Assembly: GCA_024695815.1 (NCBI GenBank)
Contig: JAILHK010000054.1
Span: forward strand, 1 to 37,372
DNA: 37,372 nt
Direction: 5' to 3'
Source of the DNA: Prevotella sp.
GTDB taxonomy: Bacteria; Bacteroidota; Bacteroidia; Bacteroidales; Bacteroidaceae
The notes beneath the pieces are model-generated. The model worked only from the letters and a program-made list of their open reading frames with translations. It had not been told where the DNA came from and made no database searches. This document shows positions 24,202 to 34,604 of the stretch, piece after piece; the first letter of the stretch is position 1; each line of letters opens with the position of its first letter. The translations under genes were made by a program, and so were the position numbers.

Positions 24202-25211
24202 TGTATTGCTTGATCTTCGTCAGGAATTTGAGTATTGATGGTGCGCTGCAAGGTGAGCGTGCCACTGACGGTATAAGAGAACTTAGAACCGCTAAGTGAT
24301 GTGTAGTCATCAAACGAGTAATCGATGTTGTTGATGATGACATTGCGATAGCGCAGATATGGATAGGTCTGGTCTTCGCTCTCAACCATGCGGTATGAAG
24401 CTTCCTTATTGACCACAAGGTTCATCTCGGGATTGTCTGACCACATCTTAATGGTGCCCGATTTGCCACCGTTGAACTGTGCGTAGATCTTATACTTGCC
24501 ACGCTGTGGGTTGCTCTCGTCGAAACGGCCGGCATAGAAGAACACGGTATTGTCGTTAACAACATAGGTGCGCAGCCAGGTCAGACCTGTTGAGTTCTGG
24601 TCGCCCTTCACTGCAATGGTCAGACTGGTGGCACTGTAGTCGCCAGAGTAGTCGTTGAAGGGGAAGATGCGGAGCATGGCCTTCTTATAGTTCTTGCGGG
24701 GATTGGGTGTGTAACCATCACCCTCAGCTACAGTGATAGGGAAGATCCACTTGTCAACCAGGTCAAGATTGTTGAAGTCAATCTTGATGTTCAGAAGACC
24801 TACGTCCTGACCCTTGGGGATGGTCAGTGTGCTGGGGAATTCGCAGTAGGGGTTCATGTCCTTATAATACAACTCCTCGCGGGTAGCGAAACGAGCCCAG
24901 TTCAGTGCATTCAGCGTGTCAGGGTCGTGCTTGAAGTTTACCACACGGGTGGCACTGTTGTGGGTAGAACCACTGATAATCACGGGCAGCTCGTAGTTGG
25001 AAATGCCAGAGCCATATACCTCTTTGCCTTCGCTGTTCTTTCTGGTAAATGGAACATAGACGGCTGTGATGCCTTGGTCGTTGAGCGGAGCACGGAAGCT
25101 GATGTACTGTTCGTACTGCTCGTCTTCCCACTCATCGTTACATGAGGTGGTCACCGTCAGCATAGAAGCTGCGACCATGCCATATATTAAAGACTTAAAT
25201 ATTGTTTTCAT
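24195..25211 (-). CDS. Surface lipoprotein, DUF1735/DUF4973-like, probable glycan-binding protein
   Basis: The 338-residue protein is a lipoprotein (MKTIFKSLIYGMVAASML..., lipobox VTTSC, Cys24) with two apparent beta domains: an N-terminal one (YISFRAPLNDQGITAVYVPF, NYELPVIISGSTHN) and a C-terminal one after FNDYSGDYSATSLTI. Its place directly after SusD and its layout match the lipoproteins of GH92-containing loci carrying DUF1735, DUF4361 or DUF4973 domains; I cannot decide which. Such proteins bind the target glycan at the cell surface. It lies 20 bp after susD and overlaps GH92. Confidence 0.7.
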   Translation of the reverse strand: MKTIFKSLIYGMVAASMLTVTTSCNDEWEDEQYEQYISFRAPLNDQGITAVYVPFTRKNSEGKEVYGSGISNYELPVIISGSTHNSATRVVNFKHDPDTLNALNWARFATREELYYKDMNPYCEFPSTLTIPKGQDVGLLNIKIDFNNLDLVDKWIFPITVAEGDGYTPNPRKNYKKAMLRIFPFNDYSGDYSATSLTIAVKGDQNSTGLTWLRTYVVNDNTVFFYAGRFDESNPQRGKYKIYAQFNGGKSGTIKMWSDNPEMNLVVNKEASYRMVESEDQTYPYLRYRNVIINNIDYSFDDYTSLSGSKFSYTVSGTLTLQRTINTQIPDEDQAIQW

Positions 25212-25231
25212 AATTCTATAGTTTTCTGTTC

Positions 25232-27331
25232 TTAGTCATAATACTGCCATCCTGGATTCTGAGTGAGCTTGTAGTTGCGTTTCAACTCAGCCTTGCGAAT
25301 GGGCCAGAAATACATTTTCTCTGAGAAAGTGGTAGGCAGACTGGTGATGGGAACAATCTTCTGGAAATCGTCCTTCTGAGCGGCAGTCATCATGATGTTG
25401 CAACCGTAGATAATCTTAGACTCTTCTACCTGTGCATCCATCCAGCGACGCAGGTCGTAGTAGCGCTTACCTTCACCCATCAACTCAATCATACGCTCGC
25501 GCTTGATCTTCTCGCGAAGTACATCGCGATCGGCATACTCGGCAGCGGTGTAGTCGGGCACACCAGCACGGATGCGTACAGGCTGGATACCACGCTTGAT
25601 CTCTGCCACGTCACGAGAAATGGTGTACTGCTTAGAGCCATCCCATGAATCGATGGTGTAGCTCTGGGTAAGCTCGTTCAGACACTCGGCATACATCAGC
25701 AGGATGTCGGCGTAGCGAATGGCTGTCTCGTACTTTCTCTGGATATGATCGTAGTCGCCATTGGTTGAACGATAGTCGTGTGGGTTCACCCATTTCTTGA
25801 TACCGATACCTGTGCGCAGGTAACGAGTAGAGTTGGTGTAACCATTGTCACCGCCACGATAGTAGAATACGGCGTTGTATGTACCGCTGGTGGTGTGGCT
25901 GGGGTTGGTGTCCCACCACTTAGAACCATTGAATGCTACAGATGCATAGAAACGGGGCTCGCGGTTAGCGTACTGAAGTGATACGTTGGGAGCCAGAGGA
26001 GGATACTGACGGTAGTCTCTGGCGGTGGTCCAACCCTGTACGCGTTCAGAACCATTACCACCATTCATCTCGCTGTCCTTACCAGGAACATCGGTACCAT
26101 CGTTCATATAGTAGGCATCAACCATCTTCTGGGTCATACCATGAGCATTCCAACCATTCAGTGATGATGGCAATTGGTGAGCCACCAGCGAAGTGATAGA
26201 GTTGTTGATATCGTCGCACATGTTGTAACCACGCGTGAAGATTAGCTCAGGATTGTCGGCCATACCAACCTCACCGTCGAAAATCTGACGATAGCTCAGG
26301 TAGGGGTCGATGTCGGCCCAACCTTCCGGCCAGTTCTTGGTAGAGAAATTGCCGTCTGCAGGGGGATCAATGGTTGCATCGCGGTCGAAGGTGGCAACCG
26401 TGTTATAAGGAGCGTGGTAAAGCTCGTAGCCTGCTTCGCACTCCATCAGGTCGCGACAAGCGGCAGCAGCGCGTGCCCATTTAGACTCATCGTACTCCAG
26501 GCTGAGCAGGTGAGTACCATCGAAGTTGGTCAACAACTTGGCAATGTCGTCCTTGACAGAAGGATCGTGCTTGCCGTTGCTCAACTGACCGTTGGCCAGT
26601 GGGCTGGCTGCATAGACGTAGGCCAAAGCACGTGCAGCGAGACAGGCGCCCTTGGTAGGACGAACGATGTTCAGGGGGTCACGCTTCCAATACTGAATCT
26701 CCTTGGCAGCCTGTTCCATCTCCGTAGCAATATATACGGCGCACTCTTCATAGGTGCTGCGAGGAATAGAAACGGCCTCGTAGTTCTGAGTATAGTCGAC
26801 ACCATTATCGGGCATGATGGGCACAGGACCATATTTGCGGAGCAACAGCCAGTAGTAGTAAGCACGTGCAAAACGTGCCTGACCCTTGCGGTCGATGCGC
26901 TCCTCTTCGGTCATCTGTGGATTCATGTCGATGTTGTGGATGAATACTGATGCCTGGAAAATACCTTTATAGGCTTTCTCCCATGCCCAATAACCGGTGT
27001 CTTCATCATATTCGCCCAGCTTGAAGGCATTGTAGGTGTGGCGATACTCGCCATCGTCTCCATACTGTGGGTCACGGTCGCCGTAGTACATGTCGTCAGC
27101 AAAACAATGATAGTGACCATTGCCTTTACCGATGACGTCGGCAAGCTCGTTTGTCATGAATGAATAGGCGTAAGCCAGCCATTCTTCCGACTGCTGTCTG
27201 CTGGTGAAGACCGTCTCCAGTGTCTTACGGTCCTCAAAATACTTATCCGAATCCAGCTCGTCGGCACAACTTGTCAGTAGCACACTTGCGCTAGCTAATG
27301 ACATGATACATGTTGCAAATATCTTTTTCAT
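25232..27331 (-). CDS. SusD/RagB-family nutrient-uptake lipoprotein
   Basis: The 699-residue protein has a lipoprotein signal (MKKIFATCIMSLASASVLLTSC, Cys22) and the SusD order: an N-terminal TPR-like region (ERIDRKGQARFARAYYYWLLLRKYG, PRSTYEECAVYIATEMEQA), GACLAARALAYVYAASPLAN, and the C-terminal block YADILLMYAECLNE, ERMIELMGEGKRYYDLRRW, YFWPIRKAELKRNYKLTQNPGW. It caps the SusC barrel on the outside and captures oligosaccharides. At about 700 residues it is longer than the usual 500-600, with extra loops in the middle. Confidence 0.96.
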   Translation of the reverse strand: MKKIFATCIMSLASASVLLTSCADELDSDKYFEDRKTLETVFTSRQQSEEWLAYAYSFMTNELADVIGKGNGHYHCFADDMYYGDRDPQYGDDGEYRHTYNAFKLGEYDEDTGYWAWEKAYKGIFQASVFIHNIDMNPQMTEEERIDRKGQARFARAYYYWLLLRKYGPVPIMPDNGVDYTQNYEAVSIPRSTYEECAVYIATEMEQAAKEIQYWKRDPLNIVRPTKGACLAARALAYVYAASPLANGQLSNGKHDPSVKDDIAKLLTNFDGTHLLSLEYDESKWARAAAACRDLMECEAGYELYHAPYNTVATFDRDATIDPPADGNFSTKNWPEGWADIDPYLSYRQIFDGEVGMADNPELIFTRGYNMCDDINNSITSLVAHQLPSSLNGWNAHGMTQKMVDAYYMNDGTDVPGKDSEMNGGNGSERVQGWTTARDYRQYPPLAPNVSLQYANREPRFYASVAFNGSKWWDTNPSHTTSGTYNAVFYYRGGDNGYTNSTRYLRTGIGIKKWVNPHDYRSTNGDYDHIQRKYETAIRYADILLMYAECLNELTQSYTIDSWDGSKQYTISRDVAEIKRGIQPVRIRAGVPDYTAAEYADRDVLREKIKRERMIELMGEGKRYYDLRRWMDAQVEESKIIYGCNIMMTAAQKDDFQKIVPITSLPTTFSEKMYFWPIRKAELKRNYKLTQNPGWQYYD

Positions 27332-27357
27332 CGTCTTTAATTCTTTCTAAGTCTGTA

Positions 27358-30300
27358 TTAAAGATTAACTTGTACACCCATTGTCACAGCTTTTGTGATG
27401 GGATAGTTCTGTCCTGTTGAGCTTGCCATTTCTGGATCCCAAGTCTTGAACTTTGAGAAGGTGAGCAGGTTGGTGGCCTGCAGGAAGAAACGAACCTGGT
27501 TCAGGTGAGCTTTGTTGACCAGTGTCTTTGGCAGTGTGTAGCCAAGGTCAACGTTCTTCAGACGCAGGTAGCGACCGTCGCGCAGCCAGAAGCTAGAAGC
27601 ACGGTTGTTGTTATTGTTATTACCATAGGTCAGACGGGGATAGTCTGCATTAGGATCCTCGTTGGCAGGGATACCCAGCTGTGCAGCAGTCTGTGCATCG
27701 ACATAACGGTTGTCCAGCATACCCTTGAAAATCTGACCGTAGTTGTTGTTGCTGAATGCATAAACACACATACCGTTAATCAGGAAGGTTGACTTGCCGG
27801 CGCCCTGGAAGTGCAGGTTGATGTCGAAGTTCTTGTACATCACAGACAGACCGAGACCGTAGATCAGGTTAGGTGTGCGGGTTGCACCGATGGCTACCAC
27901 GTCACCGTCGTTGATGACACCGTCACCGTTGACGTCTTTATACTTGATATCACCGGGCTGAACCTGACCGAAATCCTGACGGGGGCTGTTGCGAATATCG
28001 TCGTAGTCTTTGAACAGACCTTCTGCAATCAGACCGCGAACCTGGTCAACACGATAGCCACGTGTGTACTGATAGGGATATACGTTGTTTTCAACGTCGT
28101 GGTCGAGGATGGTGTTCTTACTATAGGTGATGTTACCACGTGCAGTCAGACGAACCTCGCCAAAGGTCTCCTCGTACTTGAAGTTACCATCGAAACCTTC
28201 AGACTTCACAGCACCAACGTTGGCACGTGGTGAACTCTCAAGACCTGTGCTCCAAGGCAGGTAGTTACGTGCCATGTAGATGCCGGTACGCTTCTCGTGG
28301 AAGTAGTCGACGGTCAGAGAGAAACGGTTGTTCCATACCACGATATCAAGACCGAGGTCGTTCTTCTTAGCAACTTCCCATGTGACGTTGGGAGAGGCTA
28401 CCTGTGTGTAGTGAATACCATTGACGTGGCCGTTGCCCCAGTCCCAACCAGCGTCGGTGTTGCCCAGAGTATAGAGGTAGGGGAAACGCTCGTTGCCCAG
28501 GTTGTCGTTACCGACCTTACCATGAGAGAAACGAATCTTCAACATGTTAATCCAAGGACAGGTTCTCTGTACAAGTTTCTCTTCTCCGATGTTCCATGCC
28601 AATGACCAGGCGGGGAAGAAACCGAAGCGGTGGTTGTCAGCAAAGTTCTCGGAACCGTTGTAACCGAAGTTGAAGTCGGCAAAGTAGCGGTTGTTGTAGT
28701 TATAGGTCACCTGACCAGCCAAAGCCATGTTCTTTTTGGCAATACTGTTCTTGATGTCGTCACCGATATTCTGAGTCTGGATGTAAGAGTCCTGCGTGTA
28801 TTTCAGGTTAGCACCTACGTTGTGTACCTTCGCAAACTTACGGTCCCAGTGCAACAGCAGGTCGATGAACTCACGACGAGAACCGTCGCTGCCTGAGCTC
28901 TGCTTCATATCGCTCTGATCGAATACACGGTCGTAGGTGATCTCGCCAGTCTGTGTGTTACGTGGGAATGCCGAGTAGAGGGCAGGAGCCTGCTGGTGAC
29001 TGATCCAGTTGCTGTTGTAGGTATCGAAACCGAAACGTCCGGTGAACTTCAGACCAGGAGTGATGAACTTCAGATCCTGTTCCAAGGTGACGTTGCTTTG
29101 CAGGTTGTTGCTCCAGTTCTCATTGTAACCAGACTGTGTAGCAGATACCCAAGGGTTGATCATGGCTGAGTTGCCACGACCAATGTTGATCATAGGCATG
29201 TAGCCGTTGCTATATACAATAGGAGAGAGAAGGGGGTTGTAACCGAACAACTGTCCCCAGATATCGTCATCGTTTACCCATACGTCCATCTGGTTCTGGC
29301 TGTCTTCGATATCTTCCTTCGAACGTGTTCTCAGCATACCTGGGCTGTTACGCTTTGACAGGTCGCCAGAGATACCCAGCTTCAGCAGGGTCGTTGGGGT
29401 GATGTCGATATCCACATTCAAACGATAGTTCCAACGCTTGTAGTTGGCATTGGTGTCGTACTTGTCCTTCAGGGTCTTGTCGGTCTTGTACATACCCTCA
29501 TCGTTTACGAAAGATACAGAAGCATAGTAACGAGAAGTGTTACCACCACCACTCAGGTTGACATTGGCGCGATAGCTCCAAGCGCCATCCTTCAGCAGCA
29601 GATCCATCCAGTCTACATTAGGATAGAGGTCGGGGTCGATGCCTGTGCGGATGATGTCGATTTCCTCAGGCTGATAGTAGCGGGGTTGGTTGCGGGTCAG
29701 ACGAGCCTCGTTTACCAGGTTGGCATAGGTGATACCGTCAACAAACTCAGGTGTCTTGGTACGTGTGTTGTAAGATGTCTCCACCTTACCGTTCACCTGA
29801 ATCTTACCTGCCTTACCGTGCTTGGTGGTGATCAGAATAACACCGTTAGCACCTTTTGAACCGTAGATGGCTGTAGCAGAAGCATCTTTCAATACAGAGA
29901 AAGACTCAATATCCTCGATGTTCAAGTCGTTGATGTTGTCGCGCTCGAAACCATCTACCAAGATATAGGCCTTGGCACCTGCACCGAAGGTAGAGATACC
30001 ACGAATCCAGAACTCAGAAGTGTTACGACCAGGCTGACCAGAGGTCTGCATGGCAATGATACCTGGCACATTACCTGCCAGTGTGTTAGAGAGGTTTGAT
30101 GAGCTGAAGTGCTTCAGATCATCCATGTTCACATTGGTCACAGCACCTGTTACGGTCAGTTTCTTCTGCGTACCCATACCGGTGACAACGACTTCGTCAA
30201 CGGCATTGATGCGCTCTTCTTCCATTTTTACGTTGATGGTCTTAGAGTCGCCCTTGACCATCACTTCCTTGGTACCGAAACCAATGTATGAGAATACCAG

Positions 30301-30510
30301 CGTCTGGTACTCCTTTACTTTTATTTTATAGAAACCGTCAATGTCTGTGATGACACCGAGGCCTTTTACATCCTTTACCACTACGTTGGCACCAATCAGT
30401 GGTTCACCATCTCCGTCAACCACATGACCAGAAACTTCGATATCCTTTTGTGCCAGAGCACTCATGGAAGTGCAGAGTGATATCAATAGTAATGCAATGT
30501 ATTTTCTCAT
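27358..30510 (-). CDS. SusC/RagA-family TonB-linked outer-membrane transporter
   Basis: The 1050-residue protein has a signal peptide (to about ALAQ), a carboxypeptidase-like regulatory domain (EVSGHVVDGDGEPLIGANVVV), a TonB box region NAVDEVVVTGMGTQKK, the SusC plug signature (LAGNVPGIIAMQ, WIRGISTFGAGAKAYILVDG, IESFSVLKDASATAIYGSKGANGVILITTK) and a 22-strand barrel ending in AVTMGVQVNL. It imports oligosaccharides with its SusD partner encoded 26 bp downstream. This is a full-length, intact member. Confidence 0.98.
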   Translation of the reverse strand: MRKYIALLLISLCTSMSALAQKDIEVSGHVVDGDGEPLIGANVVVKDVKGLGVITDIDGFYKIKVKEYQTLVFSYIGFGTKEVMVKGDSKTINVKMEEERINAVDEVVVTGMGTQKKLTVTGAVTNVNMDDLKHFSSSNLSNTLAGNVPGIIAMQTSGQPGRNTSEFWIRGISTFGAGAKAYILVDGFERDNINDLNIEDIESFSVLKDASATAIYGSKGANGVILITTKHGKAGKIQVNGKVETSYNTRTKTPEFVDGITYANLVNEARLTRNQPRYYQPEEIDIIRTGIDPDLYPNVDWMDLLLKDGAWSYRANVNLSGGGNTSRYYASVSFVNDEGMYKTDKTLKDKYDTNANYKRWNYRLNVDIDITPTTLLKLGISGDLSKRNSPGMLRTRSKEDIEDSQNQMDVWVNDDDIWGQLFGYNPLLSPIVYSNGYMPMINIGRGNSAMINPWVSATQSGYNENWSNNLQSNVTLEQDLKFITPGLKFTGRFGFDTYNSNWISHQQAPALYSAFPRNTQTGEITYDRVFDQSDMKQSSGSDGSRREFIDLLLHWDRKFAKVHNVGANLKYTQDSYIQTQNIGDDIKNSIAKKNMALAGQVTYNYNNRYFADFNFGYNGSENFADNHRFGFFPAWSLAWNIGEEKLVQRTCPWINMLKIRFSHGKVGNDNLGNERFPYLYTLGNTDAGWDWGNGHVNGIHYTQVASPNVTWEVAKKNDLGLDIVVWNNRFSLTVDYFHEKRTGIYMARNYLPWSTGLESSPRANVGAVKSEGFDGNFKYEETFGEVRLTARGNITYSKNTILDHDVENNVYPYQYTRGYRVDQVRGLIAEGLFKDYDDIRNSPRQDFGQVQPGDIKYKDVNGDGVINDGDVVAIGATRTPNLIYGLGLSVMYKNFDINLHFQGAGKSTFLINGMCVYAFSNNNYGQIFKGMLDNRYVDAQTAAQLGIPANEDPNADYPRLTYGNNNNNNRASSFWLRDGRYLRLKNVDLGYTLPKTLVNKAHLNQVRFFLQATNLLTFSKFKTWDPEMASSTGQNYPITKAVTMGVQVNL

Positions 30511-30541
30511 AATTGTTAGGTCTACTTATTATTGGTTATCA

Positions 30542-32077
30542 CTATTCTTCGCCTTCCATGGAAATCATGCGGACCTTATGGCCCACGGTGTCCAAAATAT
30601 AGAAGGTGTTGGTCTCTTCGTTGTAGGCAATACCTGTTGGATCACGGAAACGAGCAACCTCGCGCAGGTCACCATCCTCGGTACCCCACATGTTGTTGTC
30701 GGTGATAGAAGAGGTACCGCGACCAGCAAAGGTACGTACCAGACCTTCTGGTGTCAGATAGCGTACGCAGTGATTCTGGTTGTCGCAGAAGTAGAAGTCG
30801 TAAACATCTTCACGGCCTTCAGCAACATATTCGGGGTTCTTGACGAAGCAGCCCTGGTAAGGACGATTCAAACGTGCATTGGCACCAACGCCTTCAACCC
30901 ATCCGGCACCGTTCATGTCGCCAGCGAATACATAGGGAGCAGAGAAACATTTTGTTTCTTCGTTGTAGTCAGAACGCAGAATGTAGTGGTGGTTGATGAC
31001 TACGATATAAGCATATTTACCTGAGGGGTGAATGTCAATCTGGAATTCCCAGCCATTGTCCTGAATGCTGAAAATCTTCTCGAAAGCGCCGTCGGCCAAA
31101 GAGGGCTTCCAGGGATCGCCTTCGTAGTCGGGCTTCTGGGTCTCGAAATAACGGTTCATGTCCAGGCGGTAAACCTGACCACTCTCATAACTGTTGAAGT
31201 AGAGCTCGCCATTGCGGGGGTGGATGGAAGCACCGTTACACTGCTTGTAGGCAGCCAGCACCTGACGAGGAGAACTGTTGTTGAATGAACCATCGTAGTT
31301 GCGAGTCACAATCCATACGCTGGTTGACTGCTGACCATTGTCGTCGCGGTCGGTAGATACAATCATGTACTTGGCCTTCTCGCCTGTGTAGGGGTCGTCG
31401 GCAAAGTCGATGGTGCGCAGACGCTTGTCTTGGAAACAAGCTGCCTTTGACATAACCAGCTGCACGGTCTTCTTGTTCATGTCCAGCATCTGGATGCCAG
31501 GACCACCGTTGTCGTAAACAATGTAGAGACGCTCAGGGTAGAGGGGGTCCCACTTCATGAAGGCATCATCACGGAAACCGGTTGCCTCAGAGAAGGGAAC
31601 GGCGATGCCTACAGAACCAGGGTTCCAGGGGTCGTCACCAGACTCATTACGTGAACCGGTCAGTGTGCTCAGCACCATCTTGCGCTCGTAGTTGAACTTT
31701 TCTGATGCTACTGCGCTCTGATAGCCAGTCTCTTCGTTACCGATGGTCACATTGATGTCGCCACCAAGTGCACCTGCGGGTACGAAACAGTAAATCACGG
31801 TAGGCTTCACGTTGACAACCACCGCATTCTTACCACCAATGGTTACTTTCACCAAAGCGGTATCAACACCGAAGTTCTCACCAAAGATGAGCATCTTCTG
31901 GCTCACACCACCTTCTTTGGGCGTAAAGTCGGTAATGGTTACAGCCTTTGAACTGTCAAATGGGATGCTGGCATCCTCATTGTCGTCATCGTTGCATGAG
32001 ACCATGCAAGCGGATAGGCACAAAAGGAGCATGCCAAATAGGCATTTGCTCCTTGAGTTTAAAATAGCTTTAATCAT
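30542..32077 (-). CDS. IPT/TIG-domain and NHL-repeat surface lipoprotein
   Basis: The 511-residue lipoprotein (lipobox near CMVSCNDDD) has an IPT/TIG domain (AVTITDFTPKEGGVSQKMLIFGENF, VKVTIGGKNA) at about 45-125 and then a beta-propeller-like part with NHL-type segments (DVYDFYFCDNQNHCVRYLTP, GLVRTFAGRG, RFRDPTGIAYNEETNTFYILD). Proteins of this layout beside SusCD pairs act as surface glycan-binding proteins. It is the second gene of the locus, 19 bp after the DUF4965 enzyme and 31 bp before susC, an unusual place ahead of SusC rather than after SusD. Confidence 0.85.
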   Translation of the reverse strand: MIKAILNSRSKCLFGMLLLCLSACMVSCNDDDNEDASIPFDSSKAVTITDFTPKEGGVSQKMLIFGENFGVDTALVKVTIGGKNAVVVNVKPTVIYCFVPAGALGGDINVTIGNEETGYQSAVASEKFNYERKMVLSTLTGSRNESGDDPWNPGSVGIAVPFSEATGFRDDAFMKWDPLYPERLYIVYDNGGPGIQMLDMNKKTVQLVMSKAACFQDKRLRTIDFADDPYTGEKAKYMIVSTDRDDNGQQSTSVWIVTRNYDGSFNNSSPRQVLAAYKQCNGASIHPRNGELYFNSYESGQVYRLDMNRYFETQKPDYEGDPWKPSLADGAFEKIFSIQDNGWEFQIDIHPSGKYAYIVVINHHYILRSDYNEETKCFSAPYVFAGDMNGAGWVEGVGANARLNRPYQGCFVKNPEYVAEGREDVYDFYFCDNQNHCVRYLTPEGLVRTFAGRGTSSITDNNMWGTEDGDLREVARFRDPTGIAYNEETNTFYILDTVGHKVRMISMEGEE

Positions 32078-32096
32078 GTTTTATAGTTGTTTTAGG

Positions 32097-34604
32097 TTAT
32101 TGTTCTTGCAACTTGTCGGCCAGAACCTTCATCCAGTAACCACCGATTACAGAACGTGCCTTGAAGCCAGTCATCAGACCTGACTTGGTGTCGTGCCAGT
32201 CGCTGATAGGTACGCGGCTTTCTGTTTCGTTGATGTATTTGTAGAGAGGATCCACAAACTTCAGGAAGGTCTTGTTGTCCTTGGCCATAGCGGCAGTCCA
32301 CATAATCCAGTCGCTCTTGGTGTAGTCGCGACGAATATCCAGAGGAAGTCCGTACTTGTTCTGCTTGGTGAGATAGTACTTCACGTCGCGCTCCATAGCA
32401 CCGTTGGGGAAGAGGTTCAGGTTCCATAGCTTGTCCCATACCATATTGTACTTCTGACTCCAAGTGTTCTTGCGGTCGAAGGCCAGGCGGTAGTGGTCGC
32501 CCTCGCGAGCGTCACGCTCCCAGATGGTTGCCATCTCCTTGGCACGAGCCATGTATTTGTCTGCTACATCGTCGAGACCCTTCAGACGAGCCATCTCAGC
32601 ATAAGCAGCAACACCCATGATAGCCTTTACAGAGAGGTTTGCATTGTGTGCCCAGTGACCAGCAAAGTCATCGGTGCAGAGCTGGTTTGAAGGATCCTGA
32701 CCGTTCTCAGAGAGATACTCTGCCCAAGTGGTGATGATGTCCCAGTACTTGTTTACATAACCGGTGTTGCCATCCAGCTTGCAGAGCATTGCAGCCAGTG
32801 TCAGCATGTTGCCGGCCTCTTCCAGAGGCATGTCGCCACCGTATACCTGCTTGTTGGCTTTAGGATACTGACCCAGATCGTGAGCAGCGAAAGGCTTGGT
32901 CCAGCGACCTGTGTAGCTATATTCAAAGATACTGGTCATCATACCCTTCTGCAGTTCGGGGTTGTAGCAGAGGAATAAAGGAGCCTCGGGGTAGGTGAGG
33001 TCAACGGTGTTGACACAACCGTTAGAGTTGTTTTCCTTAGAGAAGAACAGCAGGTTGCCCTCGTCGTCGCGGAACAACTTGTGAGCGGCAATAACGTGAC
33101 GGTAAGAACCAGAGAGAATTTCTGCATACTGCTTGTTACCAGCCTTCATACCATCATCATAAATTTGCTTATCCAACTGACGGCAACGTTTCATGATACC
33201 GCTATACTCACGGTTCAGACGGTCAATCATGTCAAAGATGGTGACGCTGCCCTCATGAGCCCAGTAGCCCTTATAGCGCTTGTAGAAGTACTCGATGTCC
33301 CAAATCTCGTCGTAACCCATGATGGTGTAGCTAGAAGCCTGCTTGGTGGTTCCGAAATTGTGGCAGTAAGCCAGTGTGGGCATCTCGTTTTCTTTCTGTG
33401 CTGTTACGTTCTGCTTGCCCTGAGGCATGTTACCATTCTTGGTGAAGTTGCTCTTCAGATCCTTCTCGCAGGCAATAGCTACATCACCATTGATGGCGGG
33501 CAGGTAGAAGTAACCCCAGTCGATGCAGATACCATCACCAGTCTTTGCCAGGATGGGCTGCTCGATGGTTCCGGTGCAAGCATATTTGGTTCCCTTCTTC
33601 TCAACAATTGAAGAAATGGTGGGCTGGTCGGCCTTGTTGACAGCCATCAGAGGAGAGGCTGTGAGCATCAGCTGTACGTTGTGAGCCTGACCATCTGTAG
33701 AACGAACCTGATATGAGATGTAATTGGCAGGAGCCGACAGCAAGTCATAGTCGTCGATCAGCATAGGAGCAGTGAACACGACGTCGAGTTCAACAGGACC
33801 GCAAGTGAAAGTATAATAGGTCGAAGTGGCCAGAACGTCAACAGACTTCTGAGTAGCCTGCTTGATGTTGAATGCGTCAGCCTTCTTAACCTTGAAGATT
33901 CCGAAGTCAGTGTAAGCACCGCCTGTGGTGTTGTGGCAGTGTGCAGCAATGATGTTCTTGCCAGGCTTCAGATGCTTCTTCAGCTTGCTGTCCAGCTTCA
34001 GGGTAACACCCTCGCGCCAAGTCTCGCCAGTGCTGGCAACTTTTGTGCCATTGATGAAAATCTCAAAAACGTCATCGTGAGAGTAGGTCAGCACGAGGTC
34101 TTCGTTCAGATCCTTAGCGTCGATGTTGATGGTGCGACGTACATAGAGGTCGCTATGCTCATTGCTCCAATGTGTGCGAACATTGCTGAGGTCGGGTGAG
34201 CCGAATGCGGCCTTACCCTCTTGCCAGTTGCTGTCGTTGAAGTCGTTCTTCTGCCATCCGTTGGCCTGTTTCTCACGAGTGTAGCGAGCTGTCCAAGCTT
34301 CCTCGTTGGCCATAGGCACGATGGTCTCGTAGCGATCACGGTCGGCACCCATGAAACAATATGTCTGGCCATCAACGCGTACGAAACCCTGCATGGGCTT
34401 CTCATCGTTGGTCCAGTGACGCGTGGTTCCCTCGTTCAGCTCATTGTAGGGTGACCATACCGAGAAGTATGGGTCAGACACAATAAGGGGAACAGAAGGC
34501 AGACGGAGGTCTGTCGGTTGATAGGGCTTGAATGTGTCCTGACCTTGCGCTTTCGCCGCAAGTGCACTAAGGAACATTGCACCAAATAAAAATACTTTTT
34601 TCAT
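32097..34604 (-). CDS. DUF4965/DUF5127-family enzyme (glutaminase-A-like)
   Basis: The 835-residue protein begins with a signal peptide (MKKVFLFGAMFLSALAAKAQ) and matches the N-terminal half of the fusion at 15795-20354 along its whole length (LRLPSVPLIVSDPYFSVWSP, STYYTFTCGPVELDVVFTAPM, FSKENNSNGCVNTVDLTYPE, QLCTDDFAGHWAHNANLSVKAI, FKARSVIGGYWMKVL), but ends at LADKLQEQ with no GH2 part and no sorting tail. The C-terminal DUF1793 region has an alpha/alpha-toroid look shared with glycoside hydrolases, so a glycosidase role is likely in this setting although homologues are named for glutaminase. It is the first gene of the locus, after a 300-bp leader. Confidence 0.88.
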   Translation of the reverse strand: MKKVFLFGAMFLSALAAKAQGQDTFKPYQPTDLRLPSVPLIVSDPYFSVWSPYNELNEGTTRHWTNDEKPMQGFVRVDGQTYCFMGADRDRYETIVPMANEEAWTARYTREKQANGWQKNDFNDSNWQEGKAAFGSPDLSNVRTHWSNEHSDLYVRRTINIDAKDLNEDLVLTYSHDDVFEIFINGTKVASTGETWREGVTLKLDSKLKKHLKPGKNIIAAHCHNTTGGAYTDFGIFKVKKADAFNIKQATQKSVDVLATSTYYTFTCGPVELDVVFTAPMLIDDYDLLSAPANYISYQVRSTDGQAHNVQLMLTASPLMAVNKADQPTISSIVEKKGTKYACTGTIEQPILAKTGDGICIDWGYFYLPAINGDVAIACEKDLKSNFTKNGNMPQGKQNVTAQKENEMPTLAYCHNFGTTKQASSYTIMGYDEIWDIEYFYKRYKGYWAHEGSVTIFDMIDRLNREYSGIMKRCRQLDKQIYDDGMKAGNKQYAEILSGSYRHVIAAHKLFRDDEGNLLFFSKENNSNGCVNTVDLTYPEAPLFLCYNPELQKGMMTSIFEYSYTGRWTKPFAAHDLGQYPKANKQVYGGDMPLEEAGNMLTLAAMLCKLDGNTGYVNKYWDIITTWAEYLSENGQDPSNQLCTDDFAGHWAHNANLSVKAIMGVAAYAEMARLKGLDDVADKYMARAKEMATIWERDAREGDHYRLAFDRKNTWSQKYNMVWDKLWNLNLFPNGAMERDVKYYLTKQNKYGLPLDIRRDYTKSDWIMWTAAMAKDNKTFLKFVDPLYKYINETESRVPISDWHDTKSGLMTGFKARSVIGGYWMKVLADKLQEQ

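Noticed and set aside
15800..34500. Many long + strand frames opposite the utilization locus
   Set aside because: They are antisense shadows of G+C-rich - strand genes; none has domain motifs or a sensible start.
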